Assembly: GCA_963841045.1 (NCBI GenBank) | Contig: CAWJBD010000004.1 | Location: 1-64,000, forward strand | DNA: 64,000 bases | Source of the DNA: Aalborgiella sp963841045 | GTDB lineage: Bacteria; Pseudomonadota; Gammaproteobacteria; Burkholderiales; Burkholderiaceae_C | Direction of reading: 5' to 3' | In this document: positions 9,566 to 21,354 of the stretch, piece after piece | How positions within the stretch are numbered: position 1 is the stretch's first letter | Layout: each line of letters opens with the position of its first letter | Notes under the pieces: generated by a model | Database searches by the model: none | What the model saw: only the letters and a program-made list of their open reading frames with translations | What the model was told of the DNA's origin: nothing | Translations under genes and position numbers: made by a program

Positions 9566-10990
9566 TTACTTAAATACAAGATTGCGAACATATTTATTGG
9601 TGAATAAATTCATTTGTTCAGGATTCCCAATAATTAAACCATTAATCCTGAGATTTTCAAAGGTGATATTCTCTATAAGGTGATCATCATTAAACCCTTC
9701 AATATAATTGCTATTTGTTATACCTTCAAGGGTGATATTCCGAAAATAAATGTCTTTTATATGGCCCATTCCCGGATCAGGATCATAACGGTGATTGGTT
9801 ATTCTCAAACCGACAAGCGTTTGTGCATCCCCCTCTATGGTAATATTTTCGAAACGAATGTTTTGCAATGTAGCTTCGCCGGCATGCATCGCCCGAAAAA
9901 CAGGGTTTGAACCCTCTTTGTGAATCACATAGCAATTGCTTACAATACACGAATCCACTTTGTTGTGCCCACCCCAACTGATACAAAAAGTTGCGCCGTA
10001 ACCATTGTCCCAAAGTATACAGTTTCTCATTTCAGAATAAGAAACTCCATCGCAAAGCAACACGCAATCATCATTCGCCCTGATAAAGCAGTTTTCCACT
10101 TTCAATCGCAATTTGGCGCCATTTCCAATTTTTGGGTGATCTTTCCAATCCATATCCGATACATGAATTCCATCGGTATTGTTATTCCACCCAATTAGTT
10201 TTACATTGTTTATTGTAATGCTGTCGTTGTTTCCTTTCGATTGAATCTTAATCTGAAAATTACCTGCTTCAATACAAGTAACTCCTTCAATTCTGATGTT
10301 TCTTCCATCTTCAAATGCGATGTTGGATAAAAGTCCTTCGGCAGGATGTTGCCATTTCTGGTGTCCTGAATCAATAATTCCCCGCCCCTTAATGGTTACA
10401 TTTTTAACCGTTGATTTTCCATACATCGAACCTTTGAGATAAGCTCCGTCTTCGAGATAGTAGGTGGTATTTGAAACCATTTGATAACGTTCGCCAATAT
10501 TGTGAATACCTTTTTTAAAGAATACAATGTTTTCAGAACTCTTTTTATTTGGTTTTTCTTCGGGCGGATCAACAAAAATTAAAAGTGGATGATCTTTATC
10601 GCCATTGATCTCTAACGATACCTGCAATGGTTTCTGAAATTGTGCGAAGATATATTTCTCGCTGACTGAATGGATTATCTGGTACGCTAAATGGCCTGAT
10701 TTGAACCGATTCAACAGCAAGGTTTTTTGCAGAAATACGAACCTCAGTAGGATTTTCCAATGGAAAGTGAAACCCAGGAAACATCCTGATTGGTTTTGTT
10801 GGGATTAGTGCTTCTGATAAACAAAAACTTTTTCCCACTTATGTTTACCTTTTAAACGGAATTCAACGGTAAATTTTCTGGATTCAATATCCGAATTAAT
10901 TGTTGAGTCATTTTCTTGTGCTGTAAAAGCAAAGGAGTATATGGATAAAAATAAACCAACAACTGAGAAAATAACGTTTTTGAAGTTTTT
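9566..10990 (-). CDS. GH28-like beta-helix glycosidase (frameshifted N-terminus)
   Basis: The main piece (10720-9566) is a right-handed beta-helix with polygalacturonase-family landmarks: NTTYYLEDGAYLKGSMYGK, IKGRGIIDSGH, NTDGIHVSDMD (NTDG motif), ANDDCVLLCDG (the Asp pair), WGGHNK in the place of GHG, and LRITN in the place of RIK. GH49-like dextranases are an alternative. The upstream piece 10838-10596 lies in another frame, and before it a third frame encodes a signal-like hydrophobic segment (VIFSVVGLFLSIYSFAF) from about 10990. So at least two indels separate signal, N-terminal beta domain and helix. I found no clear start codon. Predicted to be exported and to act on polysaccharide in the same operon as GH16. 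Confidence 0.65.
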
Positions 10991-11100
10991 AGATTTGCTA
11001 TATCCCGGCCACTTATATTTTTAAATCCTAAGCATTAATTTAAACCGATTTTCCAGTTTATCAATACTGAAAATCATTTAAATCAAACCTTCTAAAGAAA

Positions 11101-11135
11101 AAAATGGAGGAGGCATTATCTGACTCCTCCATTTT
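11101..11135 (-). terminator. Hairpin terminator after SusD
   Basis: A perfect 12-bp stem (AAAATGGAGGAG with CTCCTCCATTTT) and 11-nt loop lie just downstream of the susD stop. On the minus strand the stem is followed by a T-rich tract. It may give partial termination between susCD and the hydrolase genes. Confidence 0.7.
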
Positions 11136-11197
11136 AATTTAGCTGTTTAATACTGCATTTATAAAAATAGCCAATAATGCAGTTGTGATTTTATGCA

Positions 11198-12776
11198 TTA
11201 TTGCAAGTACCACGGAATTTTGTTAATTCCATCAAATCCACCATATTGCTCATCAATCGCCTTTTTATAATTTATCAGGGTTAGTAACTTGTTCCTGGGT
11301 GTCATACTTCAGTCGTTGAGGATATTTTGTTTTATCTTCAGGATTCTGACTGGTAGCCGGATCTAAAGGAAATACAGGATATCCTGTACGTAGAAATGTA
11401 GGATAATAGCTTCCACCAGCCTGAAAGAAATCGACAAGCCATCTTTGCATCCATATTTGTTTCAAACGGTCTGTTTTGGTTCCACCTGTTTTATATGCAG
11501 CTTCACCTGTAAAATATCCATCAATATATGCCTGATCAATAGGCATTCCATGAGCAACACCATTTTGTCCTGTAGTTGGGGCAAATCCTGGCGCACCTGT
11601 GGTTAAATAATAAGTTAAATTCTTATAATAATTAAGCTGTGCTTTTACACCGTTTTCGTAATAAGCCTTTGCGTCTCCAGTTAGCCAACCTTCTTCTATC
11701 GCTTCAGCAATGATGAAACACTGTTCTGAATAGGTAATTTTAAGCCAGGGATCTCCGGTTCTACTTATGGTATAACGAATGTTTACCAAAGAATATATAT
11801 TAGCAGCTCTGTTAAGGGCTAAAGTTCCTGGGGCTAGTTCTGTTGGAGCTCCTGCATAAGCATCATAATCAGAAGGTAATTTAGTACCCAAAGGAGCAAC
11901 TTGAGATAGTGCCGGCTCTAAGAAATAAAACAATCTACGATCATTCAATAACTTTAAATTATCAACTAATAATTTTGAACCAGCCGAATAAATCCTATTG
12001 GTTTCTCCGTTATACATAGGATTAGTAGCGTTTGGATTCTCAGAATATTGTAATTTTAAATCATCAGCATAACCAGTCATTAAATTATTGGCCGCTACTA
12101 TTGCTGCAAAACGAGCTTTTTGGGCAGCAGTAGCTTTTTTACTGATCGTTTGAATCACTTTTAACTGCATAGTATTACAAAGTTTGCGCCATTTAGTAAC
12201 ATCGCCACCATACATGATATCACCACCAAAATTTGCCCCTGCCGCAAAAGAGGCCTCAGCAGCTTCAAGGTCTTTTAGTATAGAAACAAAAACATCGGCT
12301 TGTTTGTCATACTTAGGTTGAGTGATTCCCTCAGTTGCCATTCCTGCTTCGGAATACGGAATATCACCTAAATCTATTGTCAAACCAAAGCCCCAATAAG
12401 CTTTCAAAAATAAGGCTAATCCTTTATACGAAGGTTCAGTTGGAAGTCCTTTGGAATATTCAACCATCTTTTTAAGATCAGTTAATCTCTTGAACATCCC
12501 AAATCCATTATAAGGGTAAGGATTATAATATTGACCACCAATATTACCGCTGTTGTCCAGTCGTGCCGTATGCTTCAACCATACATTATTATTAGACCAA
12601 TCCGTTGGATTTGGATTAAAAAATCTATAGGTATCTTTCAATACCTGAGTAGCAATCATGTCTGACGGAACAGTTGCTGCTGTATCAGGGTTTGTATTTA
12701 ATTCCTCGAAATTGCTGCATGAAACAGCAATTATAAGAGAGAATACAGTTAACAATATATATTTTATATTTTTCAT
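11198..12776 (-). CDS. SusD/RagB-family glycan-binding lipoprotein (C-terminal frameshift)
   Basis: Outer-surface lipoprotein that works with the TonB-dependent SusC porin to capture a glycan. The signal peptide ends in the lipobox AVSC; next comes the classic start of mature SusD proteins (SNFEELNTNPDTA). TPR-like helices follow, for example EQCFIIAEAIEEGWL. The intact frame ends at 11265 after VTNPDKL, but a one-base insertion near 11,283 hides the usual end: the other frame reads NYKKAIDEQYGGFDGINKIP and stops at 11198, matching the SusD-like C-terminus ending in a Trp-Tyr-Leu motif. Total about 525 residues. It follows susC by 14 bp, as is typical. Confidence 0.85.
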
Positions 12777-12790
12777 CGTTATATATTGAT

Positions 12791-15700
12791 TTAAAATGTT
12801 ATTTTAATATTACATCCAAGGTATCTTAATGCCGGATCAGAGAAATCTTCAACACTTCCGGTAGCATTTGCACCAGTTCCCCATGGAGCATATCCACTAC
12901 CATCAGGGTCAGAATATTTGAAATCTTTTGCCCATAGAAATACGTTTTGTCCTACAAAACTAACTGATGCAGCCTTAGCCCAACCTTTTATATATTTTTT
13001 AGGAAGCGTGTAAGTTAATGACAACTCACGTAGTTTAAAGAAAGTCTTTTCATAAGTATCTGCCGGTGTTCCATTACCTCCCCAGGCACTACTGCCATGC
13101 ACTCTTGTTGCATATTGTTTGTAGGTAGATTTTACATCATTAGGTGCAAAAACACGGGTGTCACTGGTAATATTGCCATATTGATCATACGTAAACGTAC
13201 CTGATACCACTTTTACACCATCTCCAAGATAAGTTTTTGGAACCCGGAGTAGCAACATCTAATGCTCTCTCTGGTGTAACAGATTCAGGATGCACCCCTG
13301 ATTGCCACATATAACTTTCTGTTCTGGAGTTTATCAACCCACCATTTACACCATCAATAGAGGCAAATAAACTAAAATCCTTGTATCTTAAAGTTGAATT
13401 TACACCCCAGATAAAATCAGGATCTGTATAGCCAAATCTAGTGTCATAAGGATTAAATTGAATATCTCCATTAGACCATATTTGTTTTCCGGTTGCAGGA
13501 TCCCGCATATAATCTCTGCTATACATAGCATCAACACGTTCTCCAACTGCTGTCCATGCATTTTTTGCGGAGTAGGTTGGATCTAATTTAGTATAATAGC
13601 GTGCATAAGTAGTCCAGTTAACGCCCATATCCCATTGCCAATCTTGAGTTTTAATAATAGCACCACTAAGTGCGATTTCCCAACCACGACGAGATTGTTC
13701 TTCATCTGTGTTAATATATCTGCCAGTATATCCGGAAGCTCCACTGTAGATGGTGCTGATCTTCACAAAGTCATACAAGTGTTTATCATAGTAGGTTACA
13801 TCAACATTCAAACGATTTTTAAACAGCATGGCTTGCAATCCTACCTCAAACGTATTAGCACTTTGCAGGAAGAAGGTCTGACCCATATAAATTACCCGGG
13901 GCAGAAGCACCATTCAGGGAATTCCAGGTAGCAGCTATTAATAGTAAAAGCGCTATTTACAGTAGTTTCATAAATTCCGGCTGGAGTTTTTGACATTGTC
14001 CAGGAACTTCTAACCTTCAATAAATCAAGCCAACTTTTAGTTGATTCCCGGCAAAAGTTCTGAAATCACAAAACTCGCTGCTACCGATGGATAAAAATAG
14101 GATTCAGCCTGGGTATTTACCATTGTTGAATTCCAGTCATTACGTCCTGTTGCTTCTATATACACCCATTTATTATAAGATAATGCAAAACGACCATATA
14201 TAGAATTTACTTGTTGACCCATTAGTCGTAGTTGATACTCCAGCAGGACTTACCGATGCTTTTAGCGAGAAAAAGGCAGGTACGGAAAGACCACCATTCG
14301 TCCAGGTCTGAATATTATCATCTTGTTTATGGAATATTGTTCCTCCTGCAAGATATTCTACCTTAAATTTATTAAAGGATCGATCTCCTGTTAGCAACAA
14401 ATCAGTATTGATACTATTTCCCTGAGTTTGTCCTATCATATATCCCCCGGTGGTACCACCAATCCAGGTGTATAGATTCCCAGGTACAGCTGTATTACCA
14501 GATGAAGTTTGGGATCCCCAAGAAACTCTTAACTCCCCTTTATCGGTGTAAAAATCAACCCCGGCACGAACACTGGCTTTCAACCAATCAGTCAATTGAT
14601 AACTCATTGTAAAATCAGCATTAAAAACATCCCTGATTTACCTCATTTGTTCTTTCCCAAATGTTATAATAGGGATTGTTATGATTTTTTAAGGTGTAGT
14701 TTTGTGTCTCATTTGGTTTAATCCAATAATCCTTATAGTCTAAAATATTAAAATCCGTAGGTGACCAAATTAGTAAAGCATACATTGGATCATACCCAGT
14801 ATAGCTGTTAGAGGATTGATTTGGGGTTACCTTTTTAGAATAAGACACGTTTGAACTCAACTTGAATTTGTCTAAATTAATATCTCCACCAAGACTGTAA
14901 GTATAACGATCCGCTTTTTGATTAGGATATACTCCTGTATTTTGAGTCCAGTTAACCGAACTTCTGACAGAAACCACATCTCCTTTATAACCAACATTGA
15001 AATTATTATTGGTTATATAGCCGTTGTTCCAGGAAATTAGCAAAGTTGTCTTTCCCTGAAGCAGTATAAGGATAATCAGCATAAGCCTTTAACTTAGGAT
15101 CCCACTGGTTTCGGACTGTTCCGTCCATTACTGTTCCCCATGACTGATCGGAGTTTTTGTCATAAATATTAGTACTGCCACGACCATAGGTGCCTTGTTT
15201 CTCAGGTAAAGCTAAAAATCCGGCGCTAAACATGGTATTGGTTGCAAAATCTACTGACAATCCAGCTAAATTAGTAGTGCCATTCTTCGTTGTAACCAAA
15301 ATTGCGCCACTTGCTCCGCGAAAACCATAAAGAGCCGAAGCGGTTGCTCCCTTCAAAACATTGATTGATTCTATATCTTCTGAAGATATGTCGGAAAGTG
15401 TTTTATTTTGATATGGAACTCCATCTATTACTAATAATCGGCTGTTCACCACGAATGGTAATCACTGGAGCTGCATTAAAATCGGGAGTGTTCCTAACCA
15501 AAAGTCCCGCGACTTTACCGGTAAGAGAGGATGCAACATCAACTGAGGAAACTTTCTGCAAACTCTCCCCATCAACCCTTTGAACCGAATAACCAAGCGC
15601 TTTCTCTGATCGTTTAATACCAAGAGCGGTTACAACTACTTCTTCAACTCCGATTGATTCTTCCTCCAAAACCACATTAATGGTAGTTTGAGTGCCAATA

Positions 15701-16293
15701 ACAACATCCTGGGTTTTCATTCCCACAAACGAAAACTGAAGGGTGGCATTGTCAGGGATGCCGCTAATGGTATAGTTTCCGTCGGCGTTGGTAACAGTTC
15801 CGTTGGTCGTCCCTTTGATCAACACAGTTACACCAGGTAATGGCTGATTGTTGGTGTCGGTAACTTTCCCGGAAACCATTTTTTGCTGTGCAACCATTTC
15901 TGAAATTACGTCGATGTTCGTAAGCACGATTTGCCGGTCATAAACTGCAAAGCTTATGTCCTGCCCCTCTAACAAATCATCCAATACCGCCTTAATAGTC
16001 TCGTTTTCAACACCGATGCTCACTTTTTGTTCCACATCGATAAGGTCTTTGTTGTAAAGAAAAAAGAACTCAGTCTCATCTTCAATCTTTACCAACACAT
16101 TTTCAAGGCTTTCGTTGTTCACGTTTAACGTTACTCGCGCTATTTGCGAATACGAATCCACTGCCATTGCCTGTATCAGGCTGAGGAAGAAGCAGAATAG
16201 TGTAAATCGTGCCATTCTAAGAATTTTTTTTACGGCTAATCCATCCAAATCAGGAAGGCCTTTTAACGCCGTTAGTTTTCGAATTTTTTTCAT
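12791..16293 (-). CDS. SusC/RagA TonB-dependent glycan porin with STN domain (many frameshifts)
   Basis: Outer membrane TonB-dependent transporter. After the signal peptide come an STN (secretin/TonB short N-terminal) domain at about residues 50-120, a carboxypeptidase-regulatory-like domain (GKVTDTNNQPLPGVTVLIKG), a TonB box-like region, then the plug (VIDGVPYQNKTL, INVLKGATASALYGFRGASG) and the beta barrel. The C-terminus ends LRYLGCNIKITF as barrels do. The reading frame is broken near 15,430, 15,045, 14,615, 14,200, 13,960 and 13,220, with homology continuing across each break. The STN domain is the hallmark of porins that signal to a FecR anti-sigma factor; FecR and ECF sigma genes lie directly upstream. 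Confidence 0.8.
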
Positions 16294-16390
16294 AAATTTA
16301 CCATCTTTTTAGAGTGAATAAAATTGTTATTGATCTCGCTCTGCAATTGTGCGGGGAAGTGTTACGAGCACTTTCCCGCTTTGCATTTTA

Positions 16391-17452
16391 CTATTTAAGT
16401 TTTATTGTTACTTTTTTCTGTTTCAAAATACCGTTTGAATCGAATTCCCGTTTTTCAATACTATATTTAACAGGTGTGGTTTTGGCAATTAACTTTAACA
16501 CTTCTTCAATTGGCTCATCAATAAATGTTGCTTTAAACCTGTATGTTTTCAACACCTCATCCTGAATTAAAATTTTTGCGTTGTACCATCGTTCAATACG
16601 GTATGCAGCTTGCTCAAGAGTCTCATTGTTAATTACCAGATAACCATCCTTCCATGCAGAAAATTGGCTTGCGTTAACGGTTTTGAGGATTAATGATTTT
16701 GTTTCCCGATTAAAAGTTATTTTTTCATTTGGTTGCAAAACCTGGTTAAATGCGCCTGCTTTCCCGTTTATTTCAACTTTTCCATCCATTAACACAACAT
16801 CGGTGAAGGCAAAGTCGGGATATGCAGAAACATTAAACTTTGTTCCTAATGCTTTTATATCTAAATCGGCTACACTTACTATGAAATCTGAATTTTTCTG
16901 GTGATTGATTTCAAAATAGCCTTCACCATTTAGTTCGACTTTTCTATGTTGACTAAAAACAGCAGGATATTTGAGTTTTGCACCACTATTTAACCAACCC
17001 GAAGAACCGTCGGGCAACACAAATTTCACCCTTGCTCCATCAGGTGCATTAATTTCTATCCACCCTTGATCTGCCAACTGAGTTTCTTTGGCGAAAGGGA
17101 ATGATTTGGGAGATAAATTGAACCATAAAGAAAATGATAATACCGGAATTAAAAGAATTGCAGCGGCTCTTGTAAGCCAGGTTGTAAAAGAAGTTAAACC
17201 GGACGCCCCACTTTCGGCTGTTTTATTTTGTTTGCCTGAAAGGTTTATTTTGCTTTGAATTTTATCGAAAAGATAACTGAATTTTTCATCGTCATCGAAA
17301 GTATCATTCACCGGTAAGTTTTTCCAGTTGTCAAACTCCCAATTTTTACTTTCTTCATTCAGCGATTCAGTATTTGCCCAACGAATAACTTCATCAAGTT
17401 CGGCATCGGTACAATTGTTATTCAAAAACTTTATAATTGTGTCTTTTGTCAT
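16391..17452 (-). CDS. FecR-family anti-sigma factor
   Basis: 353 residues in Bacteroidetes FecR layout: a cytoplasmic N-terminal part of about 85 residues, one transmembrane helix (AAAILLIPVLSFSLWFNL, near residue 100), then the periplasmic FecR domain (INAPDGARVKFVLPDGSSGW, LNGEGYFEI, ALGTKFNVSAY) and a C-terminal domain that contacts the STN domain of SusC (LEQAAYRIERWYNAKI). It relays glycan binding by the SusC-type porin to the ECF sigma factor encoded 150 bp upstream. The frame is intact. Confidence 0.9.
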   Translation of the reverse strand: MTKDTIIKFLNNNCTDAELDEVIRWANTESLNEESKNWEFDNWKNLPVNDTFDDDEKFSYLFDKIQSKINLSGKQNKTAESGASGLTSFTTWLTRAAAILLIPVLSFSLWFNLSPKSFPFAKETQLADQGWIEINAPDGARVKFVLPDGSSGWLNSGAKLKYPAVFSQHRKVELNGEGYFEINHQKNSDFIVSVADLDIKALGTKFNVSAYPDFAFTDVVLMDGKVEINGKAGAFNQVLQPNEKITFNRETKSLILKTVNASQFSAWKDGYLVINNETLEQAAYRIERWYNAKILIQDEVLKTYRFKATFIDEPIEEVLKLIAKTTPVKYSIEKREFDSNGILKQKKVTIKLK

Positions 17453-17604
17453 TTTTGCTTCGGTAAATGCCTCCCGGATTTCCGGGAGGCAACATAAAAA
17501 CCAAACTAACTAACCAAACTAAAAACTAACTTTTACTTTTTGTAGTTTCGCAAGATTATACGCTAAACCTGCACTAAAGGAGTAGATAAAAGATGATTAT
17601 TTTT

Positions 17605-18189
17605 TCAGAGGAATAAATAAATAAATAACATATTGACCATCAGCCTACTATCAATATGCGATTTTAAGAAAGCCAAAGTATTTACCATGTGTTTTTTAAC
17701 TGTATTAACAGAAATATTCAGTTTTTCTGCAATTTCTTCATGCGAAAGTCCTTCCTCGCGGCTTAATTGAAATATCTCTTTTTGGCGGGGAGTCAATTCA
17801 TTTAATAACAAACGCACCTTTTCATTTAATTCATTAAACTGAATTTCGTCTATTATATCGGGGGCATTATTAAATTGCTGTAAAGACTTTAGGTGCTCCA
17901 CGTATTTTTTTTCGGTTACCCGTTTGCGAAACAGGCTGATCGTTGCGTTGTAGGCAACTGTAAACAGAAAAGACTCGAATGAGGAATGAACATCAATTTT
18001 ATTTCTTGCTTCCCAAACTTTAACAAAAACCTCCTGAACAATTTCTTCAGCATCTGCTTCCTGCTTAATATGCATTAAAACAAATCCGTATAACCTTTTA
18101 CAATAACGTTCATAGATGTTATAAAAAGCTACTTTATCTCCTTCACGAAGAAGCAGAAGAAGTTCAATATTCGATTTTGTAACTTTCAA
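17605..18189 (-). CDS. ECF RNA polymerase sigma factor (Bacteroidetes SusCD-associated)
   Basis: 194 residues. Region 2 is at about residues 25-95 (YERYCKRLYGFVLMHIKQEA, then EIVQEVFVKVWE) and region 4 at 120-185 (LTPRQKEIFQLSREEGLSHE, then a helix-turn-helix EIAEKLNISVNTVKKHM). The hydrophobic tail MLFIYLFL is common in this group. It heads the minus-strand operon followed by FecR and SusC, the standard trans-envelope switch of a polysaccharide utilisation locus. Confidence 0.92.
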   Translation of the reverse strand: MKVTKSNIELLLLLREGDKVAFYNIYERYCKRLYGFVLMHIKQEADAEEIVQEVFVKVWEARNKIDVHSSFESFLFTVAYNATISLFRKRVTEKKYVEHLKSLQQFNNAPDIIDEIQFNELNEKVRLLLNELTPRQKEIFQLSREEGLSHEEIAEKLNISVNTVKKHMVNTLAFLKSHIDSRLMVNMLFIYLFL

Positions 18190-18271
18190 AATAGTTTACC
18201 ATGATTGCAAAAATCAAAGTTAATTTTTTTTATTAATTCCATGTTCTCAATAAATTGAACTTAAACTACTT

Positions 18272-18520
18272 TTATTCTCGCATAGAATGATTTTTGTTGA
18301 ATTTCACTATAACCGCATCTCCTACACCACCACCGCTGGCATATTCTGATTGGGATGAATTTTTAACAAGGAATGCCATACCACTGCAAGTGCCAATCCC
18401 ATAAAGTGAGCCATCTTCGCCATGGAATCCAGAACGAAACCGATCATCATTAATATCTCCAAAAAACGTGGAATAAAGCCTATTACAGCATGGGAGGAAC
18501 CTATAAAGAAAAAAAGTCAA
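18272..18520 (-). other. Unassigned reading frame in a 940-bp gene-poor stretch
   Basis: The stretch 18190-19129 between the sigma factor and the GH9 gene holds no gene I can name. This minus-strand frame of 82 codons (DINDDRFRSGFHGEDGSLYG) has a plausible composition but no start site or family. It could be a remnant of a gene broken by indels. The promoter of the sigma factor operon should lie just above 18190, but I cannot point to a convincing -33/-7 pair. Confidence 0.2.
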
Positions 18521-18794
18521 GGAGAGATCGCTACTACCATGCCACTGATGAATCTGTCATGATTTCTTTCGTATCAGTATCAGAAAGCGATAAATAATTT
18601 AGTGCCTTAATTTGGAGTGGTATATTTCTCAGAAAGAAACCCGAAAAACAATTATTTTCTTTTCGGATTAAATAGCAAAATTCCGAAAAGTCAGCATTCT
18701 GACTTTCCTTTAGGGAGGATGGCAAAAGTTAGATATCAGGTAGCAATGTAGCACCACCAAATCTTCCCAACTGGTTAAAGAATGAAATAAGCAT

Positions 18795-19037
18795 ATGAAC
18801 ATGTTCTATGCTTATAACTCTTTAAAATTTGAACATTCTCGTTGTTACAAATCTGAATTAGTAAATCCATCGTACTCAGATGAAAATCAAATGCCAAACA
18901 TGATAACGATACTTTGTCATCCAGACAAACTGAACCAACATATTGCTTGCTCACATTGTGGCTTGTTATTTGATAATTTACCATATTGTAAGCCCAAAAA
19001 ATTTATAGAAAAGTTGGAGGTAAAGTTAGTCAATTAG
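18795..19037 (+). other. Possible transposase remnant with a Cys2 knuckle
   Basis: A plus-strand frame of 80 codons, the only plus-strand candidate in the Bacteroidetes block. It encodes HPDKLNQHIACSHCGLLFDN, which recalls the zinc-knuckle segment near the N-terminus of IS66-type transposases. The rest of such a transposase is absent. This may equally be chance similarity. Confidence 0.25.
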
Positions 19038-19129
19038 GTTAACTTTACCGCCCTCTCAAACCACCGTAGTGCGACAAGAAGTCGCTATCTTAATTTTATA
19101 TATTCCTGTAATAGTATAGATTCATAAAG

Positions 19130-21352
19130 TTACTCTTTTATAAATTTCTGAGTTTGCTGAGGATAATTTTTAAGCTGAATAAGATAAATCCCATTTGCGA
19201 AATTTGCAACATTAATTTGGGCAGTCTGCTCAACTTCAACTTCCTTTATTAATTCTCCTGCCGAATTGAATATTTGCATTTGTTGTTTTCCGCTAATACC
19301 GAATAGTTTTATTGTAAGGCTGTCATTAGCAGGGTTTGGAAAAACCGAAAAACCATTCTTTTCCAACCCAATGTCTTGTGCAGAAACCGGCAGGCAGGCT
19401 GAAGTGCAGAATTTCGACAAAAGCCTAATATAGGCAGCCTGTGTATAAATCTGACATTCAGTAATTACCCACGATGAAAATGGGTATGATCCATTAAAAT
19501 CTTTTTATGCCTTTTGAGCGGGCTGGGTAAAAAGATAGGAAACTGTTGAACATTTGGTGTCGCAGTTAGTAGCGCAGCAGGTATAGGTTTTATATTTTTC
19601 GTTTGGTCCCATGGTCATAAATCCGGGCGCCGGGCCATACGTTGAAACACCAACTTCGTCCCATAGTTTGCTGCCATCGCAAAACCAACTGTGGTAAAAT
19701 GTTGGCAACGAATTTTCGGCTCCAAACCGCGACATATTGCTTAAATAGGTTTTCGAATTTGGATTTACTCCATGCAGATAATGCACAAAACCTGAAGCAG
19801 CATTGGCGTAGTTAGTGGCATTTGCAGCGTTTAAACTGTACTGGTTCATATTCAAATACATGGTTCCCTGATGCGATTTCAGTGTATTGTTTCCCCAATC
19901 GTAAACACTTACAAATTTATTTACACTCCATTCGTAATTACTGATATATGCCCTGTAAGCATCTGTTTTGTTTTTAAAAGTGGGTAAATTATTTGCTCCG
20001 TTTTGCAATGAATTATTATACGCGTTAAGTATCTGATTATTTACTGAAGCTATTGCACCAGCGGTTTTGGTGTAATAAAGTATTGCGTCATTTGGAATTG
20101 CTCCATTGGTATCAGCACCAACAGAAGTAATATTTGTCAGGGTATATTTTGAATCGACGAAAGCTTTGTAGACTGAATTTCCTGTTGCTGCAAATAAATA
20201 AACTGCTGCCACAAGTTGTTTTTGATCAACAAAACCAACCCAACCACCTTCCTGATCTCCTGCTGCAAGGTAATTCACCGGCCCAATTGCAGGATCCTGA
20301 TTGTTGTTGTGAAATACATTCTTAGGATTTGCCACAGCCCATTTCCAGGCATTTACGGCAGCATTTCGAAGAGTGTCGGCATAAATAGTTTGACCAATTG
20401 AACGAAATTGTATTGATGCCAAAGCGAACATTCCGGCAGTTGCAAAAGTTGCCTGAGTGGTAGCCTGCCCGTAAAACCGTTTCGCTTTATCATTTGATGG
20501 CGGACTTGCAGTTGCATAATTATTGGTACCAACAACCGATAGAACAGAACCATCAGCATTTTGCATTCTTAAAAGCCAATCCAACTCATATTTCACATCA
20601 TCCAAAACATCGGGAATACCATTGCCCGATTCGGGTATATCGTAATCATCGGTCCAAACTACCGGATTTTCTTCATAAGCAAGCAGTAAGTCCAAAACCG
20701 GATTCCACGCAAAATTTACATATTTATTGTAATCGCCCGCATAGTGCCAGCCACCCGATAAATCTTTTGAAGTACCTGTATCATTCGGACTACTCCATAA
20801 CCGGCAATCTAAATCCTGATTTGCACCTTTGTGGCAAACAGCGTCAGCCCAGCCAGTTTCGGCAAAGGGAAGTTGTTTGGCTATTCCGCAACGCTGATAG
20901 AAATTTGCCCGGCAGGCGATTTTTAACACCTCGTTGTAAACACAATCGTTGATTTCAAACCGGTACGAACCAACGTTATTTGTTGAATCAAAAACATAAT
21001 ATGAACCTGGTGCTGTGAGCGCTGAGAAATCGAACCACCAAACTTTATCGCCGCTTTGGTCGTGCGTCGCGCCATTATTCCAGACAACTAGGCTACCTGT
21101 AAAAGCCACTGCATCAGTATTCCAGTCCCTGATTTGGTATTCATTTCCGGGAGAAAACGATAATGCGGCATTGTACCCGACTTGCGGGTCGCTGATTACT
21201 GCAATTTTCTGGTCGTTATTCCGATACCCAAATTGGTCGATGTTAATGAACTGGGTTATTGTAACTGGCGATGCAAAGGTGTTTTCGGCAAAAAAAACAA
21301 TTACGGTAAAGGCGATTATGATGTTTGTATTTTTGATTTTTGATTTCTGCAT
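19130..21352 (-). pseudogene. GH9 endoglucanase-like enzyme with T9SS domain, interrupted by an in-frame stop
   Basis: A secreted cellulase-like enzyme. A signal peptide (ending ENTFAS) leads into an N-terminal Ig-like CelD domain (NIDQFGYRNNDQKIAVISD), then the (alpha/alpha)6 GH9 domain: SGGWHYAGDYNKYVNFAW (catalytic Asp pair region), GNGIPDVLDDVKYELDWLL and HYLHGVNPNSKTYLSNMSRFG. The frame meets TAA at 19507-19505, but continues in the same frame with DFNGSYPFSSWVITECQIYT, the normal GH9 end, and then a complete T9SS type A sorting domain (FSVFPNPANDSLTIKL ... FIKE) to 19130. So a single nonsense change, real or a read error, separates catalytic and sorting parts. If real, the product would stay in the periplasm. 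Confidence 0.8.
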
Positions 21353-21354
21353 GG

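Noticed and set aside
18534..18725. 63-codon minus-strand frame upstream of the sigma factor
   Set aside because: Composition and lack of start site or similarity give no support for a gene.
20494..20952. Plus-strand frame of 152 codons within the GH9 gene
   Set aside because: Antisense to a clear GH9 domain; no start site or family.
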